A stretch of 64,000 nt of DNA from Planctomycetales bacterium 10988 (GTDB lineage: Bacteria; Planctomycetota; Planctomycetia; Pirellulales; Pb10988): positions 3,872,709-3,936,708 of the forward strand of contig CP043547.1 of assembly GCA_009664345.1 (NCBI GenBank). The letters are read 5' to 3'. The stretch's first letter is position 1. Each line of letters opens with the position of its first letter. Shown piece after piece: positions 1-7,811 of this stretch. The notes under the pieces are model-generated. The model worked only from the letters and a program-made list of their open reading frames with translations. It made no database searches and had not been told where the DNA came from. The position numbers and the translations under genes were made by a program.

Positions 1-1342
1 CCGGTTCAAGCCCATTCGCGTACGAATCCAAATTCTGCTTTTCGAGAGGTTGCCAACGCTGCGGGGGATCAACAACGGCGGTCTCGGCATGGGGTCGCTG
101 TTGAAAATGGATCGCGGTGCCCTTTTTATTGGAACTAACCACATCCAAAAGATCGTCGCCATTCAGGTCGGCCACGAGCACCCCGACGCCGATGCCGGAA
201 TCCTCATCGATCAGATGCGGAACGAATTCCACTTCCCCGTCTCGCTCCGTGGCTTCGAACCAGTACACAACGGCAGGTTGATGCGAGCCAGGGTCTTTGC
301 CGTTGTGGGCCTTCCACCGTTTTCCGGTGATTAGATCAAGCTTGCCATCACCATTCAGGTCAGCACTCGCAAGGCCATGCAACTGACTGAAGACGACCCC
401 ATAAGGATTAAGCACCGAAGAATTTCCCATGATCCGATGGACCAGAAATCCCCGGCGGTCTTTGCCTCGCTTCACTTGCCGATGCCAGGCGAAGCCATAT
501 CCGTGGGCATCGCGAGAAGTGATGAGATCATTGAGGCCATCACCATCGACATCTTGCACCAAGATCTGTGCCCCTCCACGGCCGGACTTGGATTCGTTCC
601 AAAGATGCTTTTTCCAAACGCGATCGTTTTGATCATCGGCGGGATGTTCCCACCAGTGATAACGTTCGATCACATCCAAGCGGCCATCGCCATTGATATC
701 CCCAACACCCAAGCCGTGACCGAAGCGTTTGACCGTCACGCCGGTTTCTGAAATCGCGTGCCACTGCCAAGGCTTGGTCGCATCGTCCCCAGCCTGAAAA
801 TAGCCGTACGCTTGATCGCGAGAGCAGACGATTTCGGGAAAACCTCCGGAGATCAAATCGACCAAGCTCGGGGATTCATTACTGACTTGATCGGCGATCA
901 TATGAACCGACCATTCGGAATGCTCGGACTCTAGATTCTCGCCAGGGTTGAGATAAAGACGGGCCTCTCGGCCCGGAAAGCCAAGGACCAAAATATCTTG
1001 CCGCTCGTCCTGATTGAAATCCATGACATAGGTAAAGAAATGATCCGAATAGCCATTGATATCGAAAGCACGCGGAGGATAATATGAAAACTTCTCTTCA
1101 AACGCCGGGCCTTTCCACCAAAAAGGACCGCTGACCAGATCGGTCTGCCCATCGCCATTGATATCGCCAGCCGCTGCCCCTTCCGCATAAAAGAGGGAAT
1201 CAAGCTTCTTTGTCTCCCAAGTAAGATTCGTTTGCGGCTCCTCCGCTTGGCCCAATCCTACAAGAATCGAAAATAAACAACTGACGAAAATCCCACTGAT
1301 TACCGAAGTAGGCGAAGTTAACAAGGTGTAAAACTGGCTCAT
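1..1342 (-). CDS. Secreted FG-GAP/VCBS-repeat protein (3' end outside window)
   Basis: The reading frame runs from ATG at 1342 to the window edge without a stop, so the C-terminus is missing (447 codons seen). The N-terminus has a hydrophobic stretch (about residues 8-32) ending near AEEPQT, consistent with a Sec signal peptide. The rest repeats the FG-GAP/VCBS calcium-loop signature: GDINGDGQTDLV, GDINGDGRLDVI, DVDGDGLNDLI, ADLNGDGKLDLI and ADLNGDDLLDVV, spaced as in a beta-propeller. Such proteins are abundant and secreted in planctomycetes; no enzymatic activity can be inferred, and a carbohydrate- or protein-binding role is a guess. It is transcribed away from the HD-domain gene, across an AT-rich gap that should hold both promoters. 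Confidence 0.85.
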   Translation of the reverse strand, partial: MSQFYTLLTSPTSVISGIFVSCLFSILVGLGQAEEPQTNLTWETKKLDSLFYAEGAAAGDINGDGQTDLVSGPFWWKGPAFEEKFSYYPPRAFDINGYSDHFFTYVMDFNQDERQDILVLGFPGREARLYLNPGENLESEHSEWSVHMIADQVSNESPSLVDLISGGFPEIVCSRDQAYGYFQAGDDATKPWQWHAISETGVTVKRFGHGLGVGDINGDGRLDVIERYHWWEHPADDQNDRVWKKHLWNESKSGRGGAQILVQDVDGDGLNDLITSRDAHGYGFAWHRQVKRGKDRRGFLVHRIMGNSSVLNPYGVVFSQLHGLASADLNGDGKLDLITGKRWKAHNGKDPGSHQPAVVYWFEATERDGEVEFVPHLIDEDSGIGVGVLVADLNGDDLLDVVSSNKKGTAIHFQQRPHAETAVVDPPQRWQPLEKQNLDSYANGLEP

Positions 1343-1652
1343 CGTGTGTTCCCTCAAGCCACAATGGATGCTGGTTGCCTGTGAAAAGGATTGCGGAGAA
1401 AGGTCTCCGACTCGTCCCTTTGAGCTTTATTGTTTCACTCTTTAAATCAAACCGCTATGAGAAATTGCGAAAAAGTCCTGAGATATTTTACATCACCAAT
1501 TGAAAGGACCGAGTCTTTTTCACTTCGTTTGGATATTTAAATTTTTAAATAAATGCGAACTTTATAGTTTAATAGATGTCTCTCGATTTATATATTTAAA
1601 AGAATTAACGAACACATTATTTAATCAGAAACTTTGAAATAACTTTTATTGA
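1343..1652. other. AT-rich divergent intergenic region
   Basis: This non-coding stretch lies between divergently transcribed genes and becomes very AT-rich after 1530. A perfect 6-bp inverted repeat, CGGAGA/TCTCCG around an AAGG loop, sits at 1394-1409 in the probable 5' leader of the minus-strand gene. I see no convincing promoter boxes and no gene. Confidence 0.5.
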
Positions 1653-2210
1653 ATGACAAACTATCCTTTTATTTATCAACAAATGATTGAAGACCCTCGT
1701 TATTTAAAAAACGTGGAATGGGGCTTCCCCCGCGGTGGACATCCCGAAGGTGCGATTAAACATCACATTGCTGAGTTGGAAGCGAATTTAAGTCGATTTC
1801 AGGCAAAACTTTCTGAAGAAGAAATTTGGAAATTAAAGATTCTGATTCATGTGCATGACACTTTTAAAGGAGATGCACGAACAGGAGTTGCCATCTCGCA
1901 TCCATCCTCTCATGCTTCTTTAGCGGCCAATTTCCTCAGAGAATTCTGTCAGGAAGAAGATTTAATTCAAATGGTGCAGTGGCATGATGAACCGTACGCA
2001 CTTTGGAAAAAATTTCGTCACGGAAAACGCATCCCTACCACTCGACTTCAAGCCCTGATTAAAAACATTCAGGACTGGAATCTTTTTTTAACGTTTTTAA
2101 TTATTGACAATTGCACTGCCGGAAAATCCCGCGAACCCCTCCGCTGGTTCCTTGAAATCATCCCTTCACACATCGAAACCCACCTCACCGCAGCAGATTT
2201 ATTAAGCTGA
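1653..2210 (+). CDS. HD-domain (predicted metal-dependent phosphohydrolase) protein
   Basis: This 185-residue protein has the spaced His/Asp pattern of the HD superfamily: GHPEGAIKHH (His30, His37/38), LIHVHD (His68-Asp69), SHPSSH (His83, His87) and a late LIIDN Asp near residue 152. HD enzymes use these residues to bind metals and hydrolyse phosphoesters; the substrate here is unknown. No signal peptide is visible, so it is probably cytoplasmic. ATG at 1653 is the only sensible start, although no clear Shine-Dalgarno sequence precedes it. The gene is visibly more AT-rich than its neighbours (many TTT, AAA and ATT codons), which could mean acquisition by transfer. Confidence 0.7.
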   Translation: MTNYPFIYQQMIEDPRYLKNVEWGFPRGGHPEGAIKHHIAELEANLSRFQAKLSEEEIWKLKILIHVHDTFKGDARTGVAISHPSSHASLAANFLREFCQEEDLIQMVQWHDEPYALWKKFRHGKRIPTTRLQALIKNIQDWNLFLTFLIIDNCTAGKSREPLRWFLEIIPSHIETHLTAADLLS

Positions 2211-2456
2211 TAAAAATCTCCTCTTTTAACTTTCCTAGAGCACTTAAAGCCCTTTTCTTCCCTCTCTTTGCTCTGCTCTGAAAAGAGGCAGAGGTTTTCA
2301 GAGGAATTGGTCTTTACTTCGTTGTCCAATCTTGACTATCTTTCACGGGCAAAAAATTTCGCGAAGTCGGTGCTTCGCAACAAATCTGACAAACTCGACG
2401 AGAGTGATCGCGGCGTAGGGATGCCTGCGATCCTTGCAGCAAGGAAGGCGGACGGA

Positions 2457-3419
2457 GTGAAGACATATTTGGTCACCGGAGGTGCAGGCTTTATTGGTTC
2501 CCATTTGGTCGAGCGGTTAGTCGGCCAAGGTCATCAGGTGCGTGTGCTCGATAATCTGAGCACCGGCTCGATGCAAAAGTTGGAATCGGTTGCAGATAAA
2601 ATCAAGTTCTTCGAAGGGGACTTGCAAGATGTGCAACTGATGCAAGAAGCTGTCGAAGGCGTCGATATTGTCTTTCATCAAGCCGCGTTGGCTTCCGTGC
2701 AACGTTCGGTCGAACATCCGCTGGATACCCATGATGCCTGCGTGACGGGAACGGTCGTCTTGCTCGATGCCTGCCGCCGTGCGAATGTCCGCCGGGTCGT
2801 CTATGCCGCTTCCAGCAGTGCTTACGGAAATACGAAGACGTTGCCCAAAACGATCGATCACGCCACGCATCCGCGTTCCCCTTATGCCGCTGCCAAACTT
2901 GCTGGGGAACTTTATTGCGAAGCCTTTGCCGCGACCTATGGAATCGAGACCGTACGACTTCGTTACTTTAATGTCTTTGGTCCGAAGCAAGACCTCGATA
3001 GCCCCTATGCGGCGGTCATTCCGAAGTTTGCCGAAGCGATTCTTTCCGGCAAGCAACCGATCATTCATGGCGACGGAACTCAGAGCCGCGATTTTACCTA
3101 TGTTCAAAATGTCGTCGATGCGAATATCGCCGCTTCCGAGGCCGAAGGGGTTTCCGGAAATGTTTACAACATTGGCTGCGGCGGGAATCTCCGCGTGATT
3201 GAGCTGCTCAAAGAGATTTGCCAACGGCTGAACAAACCGTGCGATCCGATTTTCGCCGAACCACGCCAAGGGGATGTCAAACACTCGTGGGCCGAAATTC
3301 GCGAGACCGAAGAAGATTTGGGATATGAAGGAAAAGTCTCTTGGCAGGAAGGTCTGCAACCTACGCTCGATTATTATGTGAAGCTGTTGAGCAAGGAAAA
3401 AACTTGCAAGGTTGCTTAG
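2457..3419 (+). CDS. NAD-dependent sugar-nucleotide epimerase/dehydratase
   Basis: This is an extended short-chain dehydrogenase of the UDP-glucose/UDP-glucuronate 4-epimerase group, about 320 aa. The N-terminus carries the NAD-binding Rossmann motif TGGAGFIGSHL. SSSAYG and the catalytic YAAAK (Tyr near residue 143) follow, then RYFNVFGP and the substrate-loop region IHGDGTQSRDF. The frame is open back to 2268, but GTG at 2457 is chosen because AAGGAAGGCGG lies just upstream and the Rossmann strand begins at once, as in the family; ATG at 2421 is the alternative. It probably makes a nucleotide sugar for surface polysaccharide. Exact substrate specificity cannot be read from sequence. A strong terminator follows. 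Confidence 0.9.
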   Translation: MKTYLVTGGAGFIGSHLVERLVGQGHQVRVLDNLSTGSMQKLESVADKIKFFEGDLQDVQLMQEAVEGVDIVFHQAALASVQRSVEHPLDTHDACVTGTVVLLDACRRANVRRVVYAASSSAYGNTKTLPKTIDHATHPRSPYAAAKLAGELYCEAFAATYGIETVRLRYFNVFGPKQDLDSPYAAVIPKFAEAILSGKQPIIHGDGTQSRDFTYVQNVVDANIAASEAEGVSGNVYNIGCGGNLRVIELLKEICQRLNKPCDPIFAEPRQGDVKHSWAEIRETEEDLGYEGKVSWQEGLQPTLDYYVKLLSKEKTCKVA

Positions 3420-3470
3420 AGGTGCCTCCAAGATTAGCCCTCTCAGGCAAAACGCTGACAACATAAAAGA

Positions 3471-3512
3471 AGCCGTCTGATCCACTCAAAGGAACCAGAC
3501 GGCTTTCTTTCG
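3471..3512 (+). terminator. Intrinsic terminator after the epimerase
   Basis: AGCCGTCTG (3471-3479) pairs perfectly with CAGACGGCT (3496-3504) and is followed by a T-rich run (TTTCTTTCG). It separates the epimerase from the convergent PDZ gene. Confidence 0.85.
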
Positions 3513-3581
3513 TTTTCATCTTCTTTTTCTCACTATGGAAGCAACAGGTTAAGATTCAAAGATTCTTGTAGGGGTTGCTTG

Positions 3582-4064
3582 CTAGTTTCGTTTGAAAAAG
3601 TTTGGAAATTGAAGCCCGGTTTGGAAAGAAGGCTTTTCGCTGTAGTGATGCACATCGCCACGGTATTCTAGATCGACATGGACGAAAACCGTTCGGGGAC
3701 GTCGCCAATCTCGAACTTGCAGATCAAGGTGCCCACGCGAGTGAGCGATCAACTCTTGCATTTCGTGGTGACTGTCCGGCCGGCGTCCGTTGACTTTCAA
3801 GAGAACGTCGCCGCGTTCCAGCCCGGCACGATGAGCAGGCGAACCATGCTTCACAAAGGTGATTTGCATCCCATGATGCGTAGGTCGCAGGCTCGCTCCG
3901 AAATACCAGTTATCTTCATGATGATGACCGTGGCCAGGATTCGGATTGAATCGTGGAGCGAACTTCGCGGAAGGTTGTTGAGGACCTTGAGCGGAAGCCA
4001 CCGAACCAACGGAAAAGATGCCAACAGCGGCCAGGGCGAGCAACGTGGATTTGAGCAGTTTCAT
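3582..4064 (-). CDS. Small secreted PDZ-domain protein
   Basis: This is a 160-residue exported protein. The signal peptide is MKLLKSTLLALAAVGIFSVG with cleavage near ASAQ. A His/Pro-rich linker (GHGHHHEDN) leads to a compact PDZ-like domain: WYFGASL, then MQITFVKHGSPAHRAGLERG, DVLLKVNGR and a terminal beta strand. PDZ domains of this type bind C-terminal peptides and usually regulate proteases, but no protease domain is present. ATG at 4064 is chosen because AGAGG lies about 7 nt upstream and the signal peptide begins there. It is a tandem paralogue of the 4477-5034 gene, with a homologous promoter and 5' leader. Confidence 0.8.
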   Translation of the reverse strand: MKLLKSTLLALAAVGIFSVGSVASAQGPQQPSAKFAPRFNPNPGHGHHHEDNWYFGASLRPTHHGMQITFVKHGSPAHRAGLERGDVLLKVNGRRPDSHHEMQELIAHSRGHLDLQVRDWRRPRTVFVHVDLEYRGDVHHYSEKPSFQTGLQFPNFFKRN

Positions 4065-4160
4065 TGGAATACCTCTAAAAAAAGAATTTATCATTTTGAC
4101 TTCATTTAACTTACTTATCCGTTGCAAAGAAGCATCATTTTGTTCTTTACGACAGAGTAT

Positions 4161-4181
4161 TAAAGCACAAGGAATGCCAAA
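4161..4181 (-). promoter_or_regulatory. Predicted sigma-54 (-24/-12) promoter for the 3582-4064 gene
   Basis: On the minus strand the sequence reads TTTGGCATTCCTTGTGCTTT. The GG of TTGGCA and the GC of TGCT are 12 nt apart, which is the sigma-54 (RpoN) spacing of TGGCAC-N5-TTGC. Predicted initiation near 4154 would leave a leader of about 90 nt before ATG 4064. The same box precedes the paralogous gene. An enhancer-binding protein would be needed; no site for one was identified. Confidence 0.6.
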
Positions 4182-4376
4182 CAGAACCAACCCCAAATAC
4201 AATATTCATAAATATATATAAATAAACAACTTACATCAAACATAAGTCTTTATTACCTAAACACCAAACAACCTTAAATGACATCACAACGATACATTAT
4301 AAAATCATATTGAATACATATAGTTATTTTCAACAACTGACATTCTTTGACTCTCAATCAAATCCAAAACAAAAAA

Positions 4377-4409
4377 AGCCGGCGTAGCCTCCGAGGAAGC
4401 TAGCCGGCT
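4377..4409 (-). terminator. Intrinsic terminator of the His-rich PDZ gene
   Basis: On the minus strand AGCCGGC...GCCGGCT form a stem (bases 4377-4383 with 4403-4409) followed by a run of seven T. The loop segment CCTCCGAGG can itself fold. Confidence 0.85.
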
Positions 4410-4476
4410 TTTCTCTATCTATTTCGACGCTCTAGTGATAACAAGAGCTAAGAGTTAACACACTGAAAAGGGTTGT

Positions 4477-5034
4477 TTAGAGGCGAATACGTTGCAGATC
4501 GACGTGGACGCCGACCGGACGGAGTCGATTGTCTTCACGAATTTTCAAATCCAGATGACCTCGCGAATGATGGATCGCGTGAACCAGGTCCGATTCGCGA
4601 TACAGGCGTTTGCCATTCGCATAGAGGAGTACATCCCCTCGATCCAAACCAATGCGAGAAGCAGGCGATCCGAACTTCACAAAAACAACCACAAGTCCGC
4701 GAGAGGTTCGTTGCACTTTCGCCCCTAAGTACCAAGAGTATTGGACTTTCGGCTTGAAGTGGTTGTTATGTCCAAAGTGGCTATTGTTACCGAACTTGCT
4801 TGAATGCTTAAAGTGATCATTGTGACCGAACTTACTTGGGTGTTTAAATTGATTGTGATTGAACTTGCTGTGATGCTTGAAGAAATCATTGTGACCATGT
4901 TTTTTATGGTGGTCATGCTTATCATGGTGGTCGTGTTTGCCATGATGCCCATGATCTCCAGCAGAGGCGACCGAGCCAACCGCGAAGAATCCAGCAAGAG
5001 CGAACGCTACAAAGAGGTGTTTGGTCGTATTCAT
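4477..5034 (-). CDS. Secreted His-rich PDZ-domain protein
   Basis: This 185-residue paralogue of the 3582-4064 protein has a signal peptide ending around VASAG. A histidine-rich segment of about 70 residues follows (GDHGHHGKHDHHDKHDHHKK, then 11-residue repeats of the type FKHxSKFGHND). The protein ends in the PDZ-like domain: WYLGAKV, VVVFVKFGSPASRIGLDRG, DVLLYANGK and HSRGHLDLKI. The His-rich part could bind Zn, Ni or Cu in the periplasm; this is inferred from composition only. ATG at 5034 begins the signal peptide. The gene is monocistronic, with its own sigma-54-type promoter at 5131-5150 and terminator at 4377-4409. Confidence 0.8.
   Translation of the reverse strand: MNTTKHLFVAFALAGFFAVGSVASAGDHGHHGKHDHHDKHDHHKKHGHNDFFKHHSKFNHNQFKHPSKFGHNDHFKHSSKFGNNSHFGHNNHFKPKVQYSWYLGAKVQRTSRGLVVVFVKFGSPASRIGLDRGDVLLYANGKRLYRESDLVHAIHHSRGHLDLKIREDNRLRPVGVHVDLQRIRL
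4749..4890 (-). repeat. In-frame 33-bp (11-residue) His-rich repeats
   Basis: Three to four degenerate copies of an 11-residue unit (F-K-H-x-S-K-F-G/N-H-N-x) lie head to tail within the His-rich PDZ protein. They are also visible at DNA level as recurring TGTGACCGAACTT-like blocks. The array could vary in copy number between strains. Confidence 0.7.
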
Positions 5035-5130
5035 TTGTCTGGCCTTTTTTCTAATTTGTTGCTTGAAAATCTATTGAATGTAAGCAAGACACTTTAAAAG
5101 ATTGTTTTGTGCTTGTTACGGTAAATAGTT

Positions 5131-5150
5131 AAAGCAGAAAGAATGCCAAA
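5131..5150 (-). promoter_or_regulatory. Predicted sigma-54 (-24/-12) promoter for the His-rich PDZ gene
   Basis: The minus strand reads TTTGGCATTCTTTCTGCTTT. It is almost identical to the box at 4161-4181 and has the same 12-nt spacing between the conserved GG and GC. Predicted start is near 5120, giving a leader of about 86 nt. Conservation of this box in both duplicated units, within otherwise diverged AT-rich DNA, is the main support. Confidence 0.6.
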
Positions 5151-5327
5151 CAAGAAGCCAAACGAACTATAATTACATTAAGTCCATTACAAGAAACACT
5201 TTATGATAATAAAACACAACTTCAACCGCCTTTAACCAATGATGAAATTGTATTCGATTTGATTTTTAAGTAAGTCATAACGATAACACTCGCACATCTT
5301 ACTGATTTCTCAAAAGACACAAAAAAA

Positions 5328-5357
5328 ACGCCTCCTGGTCCGAAGATCAGGAGGCGT
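5328..5357 (-). terminator. Intrinsic terminator of the Tad/VWA gene
   Basis: ACGCCTCCTG (5328-5337) pairs with CAGGAGGCGT (5348-5357). On the minus strand the stem is followed by eight consecutive T. Confidence 0.85.
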
Positions 5358-5446
5358 TTTATAGCAGAGGGCACAGGTTAGAACGGAGGTCGTACGCTTC
5401 AATTTTGTCTAATAGACTTTCATCGCCATAGGCAACGAAAAGCAAT

Positions 5447-7219
5447 CTAGTTGGAACTTGGCTTGAAGAGCTTCCCTAAGCGATCCCTGGCAATATCGAC
5501 AAAGATCTGACTCAAGCCATCTTGGTCATCTGCGTCTGCCGTGAACATGGTCCCATTCCCAATATTTGCGATTTCCCGCATGAGGTCCAAATCGGCACCT
5601 TCCCCCAGGGCGATCGTATGAATATAGATCCCCCGGTCAGCGGCAAGCTGGGCTTGAACCAACGAATTGTCATAAGCCAATCCGTTATTGCTTGAACCAG
5701 AATCGTTATAGATATTCGGCAAACCATCGCTTAACAGCACGATCAAGCGGGTAGTGAACTCTCGATGATTGACATCTTCGGTTAGCAACTGGCGACCTTG
5801 CTTGATTCCCATTTGAATGTTGGTACGCCCATTCTCTCCATAGGCCCCGGAAACGAGGTTCGCCGCCGCTCGCTTGACTTCGGAAAGGTCAGGGTCTAAG
5901 TAAAAGTCTTTCGTCGCGAGTGTCCCATAGCTGACATACCCAAGCTGATCGAAGAAGAGGGCTCCTTCGATATTCCCGCTTTCCATCTCTTCGATCCCAG
6001 CCAAGGCGGCGTTCCGCACTAAGTTGATTGGATTGGAAGGAACCAAAGGATAGTTCTGCCAAGCGTCCGAATGGACAGGCAACGGAAACAGCTTATTGTT
6101 GGTATGCCCCGAGGTATTGTAAACGTAGAAATCTTGTCCTTTATAGGCTGGTAAGTAACCATTTACCTGTAAGAACTGAACATATTGACGTTGGCTAAAT
6201 TTGCGATATTGGTTGTTACCAAAACTTCCCCAACCAACGGAACTATAGGTGTAATGGGTATTCGTATGCCCCATATTCCACATGAAGCGGCAAAAAGCAT
6301 CCCATTTCCAGTGCTTCCAATGCTCATTCGAACTGGCACCCGATGGGAGTTCATTGGCAGGAAATTCCTGATCGAAGAACTGGGTTTCCGTCAATTGCGA
6401 GCCAGTCTTATTCCTATGAAAGACATCATTCGACAGACACCAGTTGTAAAGACTTTGAGCACCAGGGTAGTTGCTGAGCGAGTTGGGGTGCCGCTTTTCT
6501 CCCCCGGAGAAAGTTCCTCCAGAGCCGGCGCTCCCATCCCCGAAAAGGGCGTCGAAAATCGCAGTCACTTCAGGACCGCCTACATAACCATTTTTCCACA
6601 TGGAGTCTTCTTCCATCGAGCCAGAGCGGTCGATCACGAAGACCATATCACGAGGGGTTAGATGAGCCTGAGCACTTCCTCCCACAGAAGCGAGATAGGC
6701 ATCCTTTCCATTGAGGTGATACATCACATCGGCAAAGAAGAGCTCTAATCGACCATTTGGGGCATCTGGATTCGGATTATCCCGCGCGGCACTCACCTGA
6801 ATGGCATTGTAAGGGCCTTCTCCCCCCCATTCCACGGTAACTCCAGATTCATCATGGGATCGTGAACCAATCTGAATGTCGCTATCGGAAAGGGTGACAG
6901 GACGGTTCCCTGCCTCATTATAAAGGGCGACTTTTTTAGCTTCATCAATCGCATTTTGCTTCGCTTGGTCGGGTTCGATGGCAGCTCCCAGCTCAATGAC
7001 GCCTGCCAAGGTCGCGGCATCCGCGGCATTTTGCAGTTGAGCTTGCACCAAGACAATGTACCCAAGGTCCACCGCGAAGGCAGCCATCGCGAAAACGATG
7101 ACCATGATAAAGGTACTCAAGACAAGGATGATCCCTTGCCGAGCTTGATGGCGAACTCGAAAACTTGAACGAGGCAACGGTTGAGGCGAACTTGGCGACA
7201 ACGTTTGCGAAGCGTACAT
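5447..7219 (-). CDS. TadG-like pilus-assembly protein with a VWA domain
   Basis: This is a 590-residue envelope protein. After a basic N-terminus, residues about 28-55 form one transmembrane segment (GIILVLSTFIMVIVFAMAAF) followed by AVDLGYIVLVQAQLQNAADA, the hallmark of the Tad/TadE-G N-terminal domain. A von Willebrand factor A domain follows with the MIDAS motif DRSGS near residue 195 and a later LIVLLSDGLPN. A long Tyr/Asn/Trp-rich insertion (about residues 215-400) separates the first MIDAS element from the rest of the VWA fold. Tad proteins of this kind are pseudopilin-like or envelope-anchored; no tad locus is visible nearby. It has its own terminator. Confidence 0.8.
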   Translation of the reverse strand: MYASQTLSPSSPQPLPRSSFRVRHQARQGIILVLSTFIMVIVFAMAAFAVDLGYIVLVQAQLQNAADAATLAGVIELGAAIEPDQAKQNAIDEAKKVALYNEAGNRPVTLSDSDIQIGSRSHDESGVTVEWGGEGPYNAIQVSAARDNPNPDAPNGRLELFFADVMYHLNGKDAYLASVGGSAQAHLTPRDMVFVIDRSGSMEEDSMWKNGYVGGPEVTAIFDALFGDGSAGSGGTFSGGEKRHPNSLSNYPGAQSLYNWCLSNDVFHRNKTGSQLTETQFFDQEFPANELPSGASSNEHWKHWKWDAFCRFMWNMGHTNTHYTYSSVGWGSFGNNQYRKFSQRQYVQFLQVNGYLPAYKGQDFYVYNTSGHTNNKLFPLPVHSDAWQNYPLVPSNPINLVRNAALAGIEEMESGNIEGALFFDQLGYVSYGTLATKDFYLDPDLSEVKRAAANLVSGAYGENGRTNIQMGIKQGRQLLTEDVNHREFTTRLIVLLSDGLPNIYNDSGSSNNGLAYDNSLVQAQLAADRGIYIHTIALGEGADLDLMREIANIGNGTMFTADADDQDGLSQIFVDIARDRLGKLFKPSSN

Positions 7220-7811
7220 GATTGGAACCCTGGTTTAAAGACAAGTAAAAGAAGCGCCGATCGGCATAACCAGAAAGACGAGAATCGAGCAGTATCACCG
7301 ATGCGAATATTTTTAAAAATAGCGAATATTATTTTTCTTTCAATCAAAAAAATGAGAATCGACGAAAAAACTGTTCTTCCAGAAAGGCGGTATATTTTAC
7401 CGATTCTCTTGTATAACAACGACTTTAGTCAATTGAACCTGTGAAGCATTTTGATCGCGGAAATGTTAGCAAATAACATACCATTAGATCCGAATTACGA
7501 AAGGATCTCCACCGCACCCGTCATTATCCAAAAGTCAAATTTCCTAATCGCTTCTGATAACATTACTTAGAAAAAATACCTTTCGATCCACAGTTCACCA
7601 AGTTTCGAAAATTTTAAATAAGTCATATCTCTCGTTGAACTTAGAGCCTATCTAGTTTATTTTCTGCACCGGCTCAACTTGGGACAAAATTCTCATTTTG
7701 AGCCGCATTGAAACCTCCATGAATAAAAAAAGGCCAGTCAGGGATACTCCCTAACTGACCGGTGTAAATTTTTCAGCCATCGAGACTCAAAGGCCTCGGG
7801 TTTGATTTGCG
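7220..7811. other. AT-rich intergenic region
   Basis: It separates two minus-strand genes. The lower part should contain the promoter of the TadG-like gene, and the upper part holds the terminator at 7732-7762. Open frames here are short and lack ribosome sites; I see no gene. Confidence 0.5.
7732..7762 (-). terminator. Intrinsic terminator of the CxxCH/HEAT gene
   Basis: On the minus strand CCGGTCAGTTAGGG pairs with CCCTGACTGGCC (two G-U pairs) and is followed by a run of seven T. It lies 50 bp after the stop codon. Confidence 0.8.

Larger units (their letters stand above)
4065..4476. other. AT-rich intergenic region between the PDZ paralogues
   Basis: This region holds the 5' leader and sigma-54-type promoter of the downstream PDZ gene (4065-4181), an AT-rich stretch where enhancer sites could lie, and the terminator of the upstream His-rich gene (4377-4409). 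I see no further gene. Confidence 0.6.
5035..5446. other. Intergenic region upstream of the His-rich PDZ gene
   Basis: It contains the leader and sigma-54-type promoter of the His-rich gene, about 170 bp of AT-rich DNA, and the terminator of the TadG-like gene at 5328-5357. No coding sequence is seen. Confidence 0.6.

Noticed and set aside
2517-3485. A 322-codon frame antisense to the epimerase
   Set aside because: The epimerase motifs on the plus strand are unambiguous, and this frame would overlap the gene and its terminator.
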